Positions 5,625-6,819 of a DNA stretch of 6,819 nt are shown piece by piece; position 1 is the stretch's first letter, and each line of letters opens with the position of its first letter. A program made the position numbers and the translations under genes. The notes under the pieces are model-generated. The model was given only the letters and a program-made list of their open reading frames with translations, made no database searches and was not told the DNA's origin. This stretch comes from Chthoniobacter sp. (GTDB taxonomy: Bacteria; Verrucomicrobiota; Verrucomicrobiia; Chthoniobacterales; Chthoniobacteraceae). Where the stretch lies: assembly GCA_025352865.1 (NCBI GenBank), contig JANXSB010000526.1:1-6819 (forward strand), read 5' to 3'.

Positions 5625-6344
5625 ATGTCCCAGGAATACCGTGTCAAACTCGAGGTCTTTGAAGGCCCTCTCGACCTGCTGCTTTACCTCATCAAAAAGG
5701 ACGAGGTGGACATCTACGACATCTCGCTGGAGCGCATCACCGCGCAGTATCTCGAGTTCATGGATGCCTTCAAAGTCCTCGACCTCGAAATCGCCGGCGA
5801 GTTCGTGGTCATGGCGGCGAATCTCATCTACCTGAAAAGCCGCGCGCTGCTCCCCGTGCATGTACAGCCGCCGGACGACGAGGCCGAGGAGGAAGACCCG
5901 CGCTGGGATCTCATCCGGCAGCTCGTGGAGTACAAAAAATTCAAGGACGCCGCCGGGCAGCTTTCCCAGCGCGAGATCGAGCAGAGCAACCTTTTCGCGC
6001 GCATGTCGGACGCCGCCGATCAAGCGCCCGAGCGCCCGCTCGGCGAGGTCAGCGTCTTCGACCTCATCAACGCCTTCAACAAAGTCCTCAAGCGCATTGC
6101 CGCGAAGAGCGAGGATCTGCGCGAGATTTTCGAAGAAAACTACACCGTCTCGGACAAGATCGACCTCATCATGAAAATGATGGCGTCCGGCGTGGCGCTG
6201 AAATTCACCGAACTGTTTGCAGGCACCGCGGCGCGCACAGAAATCGTCGTCACCTTTCTCGCCCTGCTCGAACTCATCCGCCTGAAACAAGTGCGCTGCG
6301 TACAGGATGAACCTTTCGCGGAAATCGAATTGCGCCCGGCCTAG
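5625..6344 (+). CDS. scpA: Segregation and condensation protein A (ScpA kleisin)
   Basis: Complete 239-residue ScpA, the kleisin that bridges the heads of the SMC dimer and recruits ScpB to form the bacterial condensin that organises and separates chromosomes. The N-terminal SMC-neck-binding domain shows the family signature FEGPLDLLLYLIKKDEVDIYD (from residue 12) and the helix AGEFVVMAANLIYLKSRAL (57-75). An acidic linker follows (DDEAEEED, 84-91). The middle ScpB-binding region covers roughly 92-180. The C-terminal winged helix, which binds the SMC cap, ends with FLALLELIRLKQV (211-223) and FAEIEL (231-236). The ATG at 5625 sits just before the conserved N-terminus; no clear Shine-Dalgarno sequence precedes it. 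scpB follows after 24 bases on the same strand, the usual operon arrangement. Confidence 0.97.
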   Translation: MSQEYRVKLEVFEGPLDLLLYLIKKDEVDIYDISLERITAQYLEFMDAFKVLDLEIAGEFVVMAANLIYLKSRALLPVHVQPPDDEAEEEDPRWDLIRQLVEYKKFKDAAGQLSQREIEQSNLFARMSDAADQAPERPLGEVSVFDLINAFNKVLKRIAAKSEDLREIFEENYTVSDKIDLIMKMMASGVALKFTELFAGTAARTEIVVTFLALLELIRLKQVRCVQDEPFAEIELRPA

Positions 6345-6368
6345 GCGCAGGAAAAATCGGACACGAAC

Positions 6369-6819
6369 ATGACTTTGAAACAAGTGATCGAGGCGCTGGT
6401 CTTCGCGTCGCCCAAACCCATCACGACGAAAGAAATCGTCGCCGCGCTGCGCGCCGCGGGCGAGGGGACGGAAGACCAGGAGGCGAAGGATTTTGCGACC
6501 GCGAAGGAAGCGAACGTGACCGACGCGCTCGCTGAGGTGCACGCGGATTTGGTGGCGAGCGGACGCGCCTTTCAGCTCGTCGAGCGCGTGAACGGCTGGA
6601 CGCTCGTCAGCGATCCCGCGTGCGCCGCGTGGGTGCGGCAGCTCTACCCCGAGGCGAAGCCGACGCGCCTCACCGGCCCGCAGCTTGAGACGCTCGCGAT
6701 CATCGCCTACCGCCAGCCCGTCACGCGCGCGGACTGCGAGGCGGTGCGCGGCGTGAGCGTCGATGGCGTGATGCAGGTGCTCCTCGACCGCGCGCTCGTG
6801 AAAATCGCCGGTCGCGCCG
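6369..6819 (+). CDS. scpB: Segregation and condensation protein B (ScpB), 3' truncated
   Basis: An open frame begins with ATG at 6369 and runs off the window end without a stop, giving 150 residues; the family is usually about 180-250 residues, so the C-terminus is missing. ScpB is a dimeric double winged-helix protein that binds the ScpA linker in the SMC-ScpAB condensin. The start MTLKQVIEALVFASPKPIT is the typical N-terminus. The hallmark second-domain segment LETLAIIAYRQPVTRADCEAVRGV is visible (106-129), followed by VDGVMQVLLDRALVKIAGR (131-149). Between them, residues about 31-50 form an acidic, Ala/Glu-rich insertion (GEGTEDQEAKDFATAKEAN region) in the first winged helix, probably a lineage-specific loop. 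A weak GGA lies seven bases before the start. It follows scpA after 24 bases and is presumably translated from the same transcript. Confidence 0.95.
   Translation, partial: MTLKQVIEALVFASPKPITTKEIVAALRAAGEGTEDQEAKDFATAKEANVTDALAEVHADLVASGRAFQLVERVNGWTLVSDPACAAWVRQLYPEAKPTRLTGPQLETLAIIAYRQPVTRADCEAVRGVSVDGVMQVLLDRALVKIAGRA

Noticed and set aside
5418..6542. A 374-codon open frame on the - strand across scpA
   Set aside because: It is opposite scpA and the start of scpB, both strongly conserved, and shows no protein family features.

Overview
The window is a GC-rich stretch of chromosomal DNA (visibly well above 55% G+C, with G/C-ending codons dominating) that carries mostly core housekeeping genes. 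I see no phage, transposon, CRISPR, rRNA or tRNA signal. The gene set, the composition, the general lack of strong Shine-Dalgarno sequences and the unusual pyruvate kinase would fit a member of the Planctomycetes-Verrucomicrobia-Chlamydiae group, probably Verrucomicrobiota. That placement is an inference from protein flavour, not something the sequence proves.

Layout from left to right: (1) the 3' part of a + strand gene for an uncharacterised protein with two ExxH motifs, probably a ferritin-like diiron protein (1-903). (2) On the - strand, tail to tail with it and overlapping it by four bases, a complete YifB/ComM-type AAA+ ATPase (900-2438). (3) A 271-base AT-rich intergenic region (2439-2709) between divergent genes. 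It must hold the start signals of yifB (leftward) and of a sigma factor gene (rightward). (4) A 292-residue sigma-70 family factor without region 1.1 (2710-3588), ending at a strong hairpin terminator (3612-3644). (5) On the - strand, a two-gene unit: a small tandem-ACT-domain protein (5093-5488) followed by pyruvate kinase (3649-5046). The sigma factor and pyk genes converge on the one terminator, which is built to work in both directions. (6) A 136-base divergent intergenic region (5489-5624) with a 30-base imperfect dyad. (7) On the + strand, scpA (5625-6344) and the start of scpB (6369 to the window end), the kleisin and winged-helix partners of the SMC condensin complex.

Functionally these are independent modules: DNA processing in natural transformation or recombination (YifB/ComM), transcription initiation (sigma factor), lower glycolysis with a putative amino-acid sensor (ACT protein plus Pyk), and chromosome condensation and segregation (ScpA, ScpB). 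The points most worth a second look are the group-2-like sigma factor with altered promoter-contact residues, the pyruvate kinase with non-canonical residues at the potassium-site and active-site motifs, the ACT-pyk pairing, the unassigned ferritin-like protein and the dyad upstream of scpA. I found no convincing evidence of a wholly new multi-gene system here.
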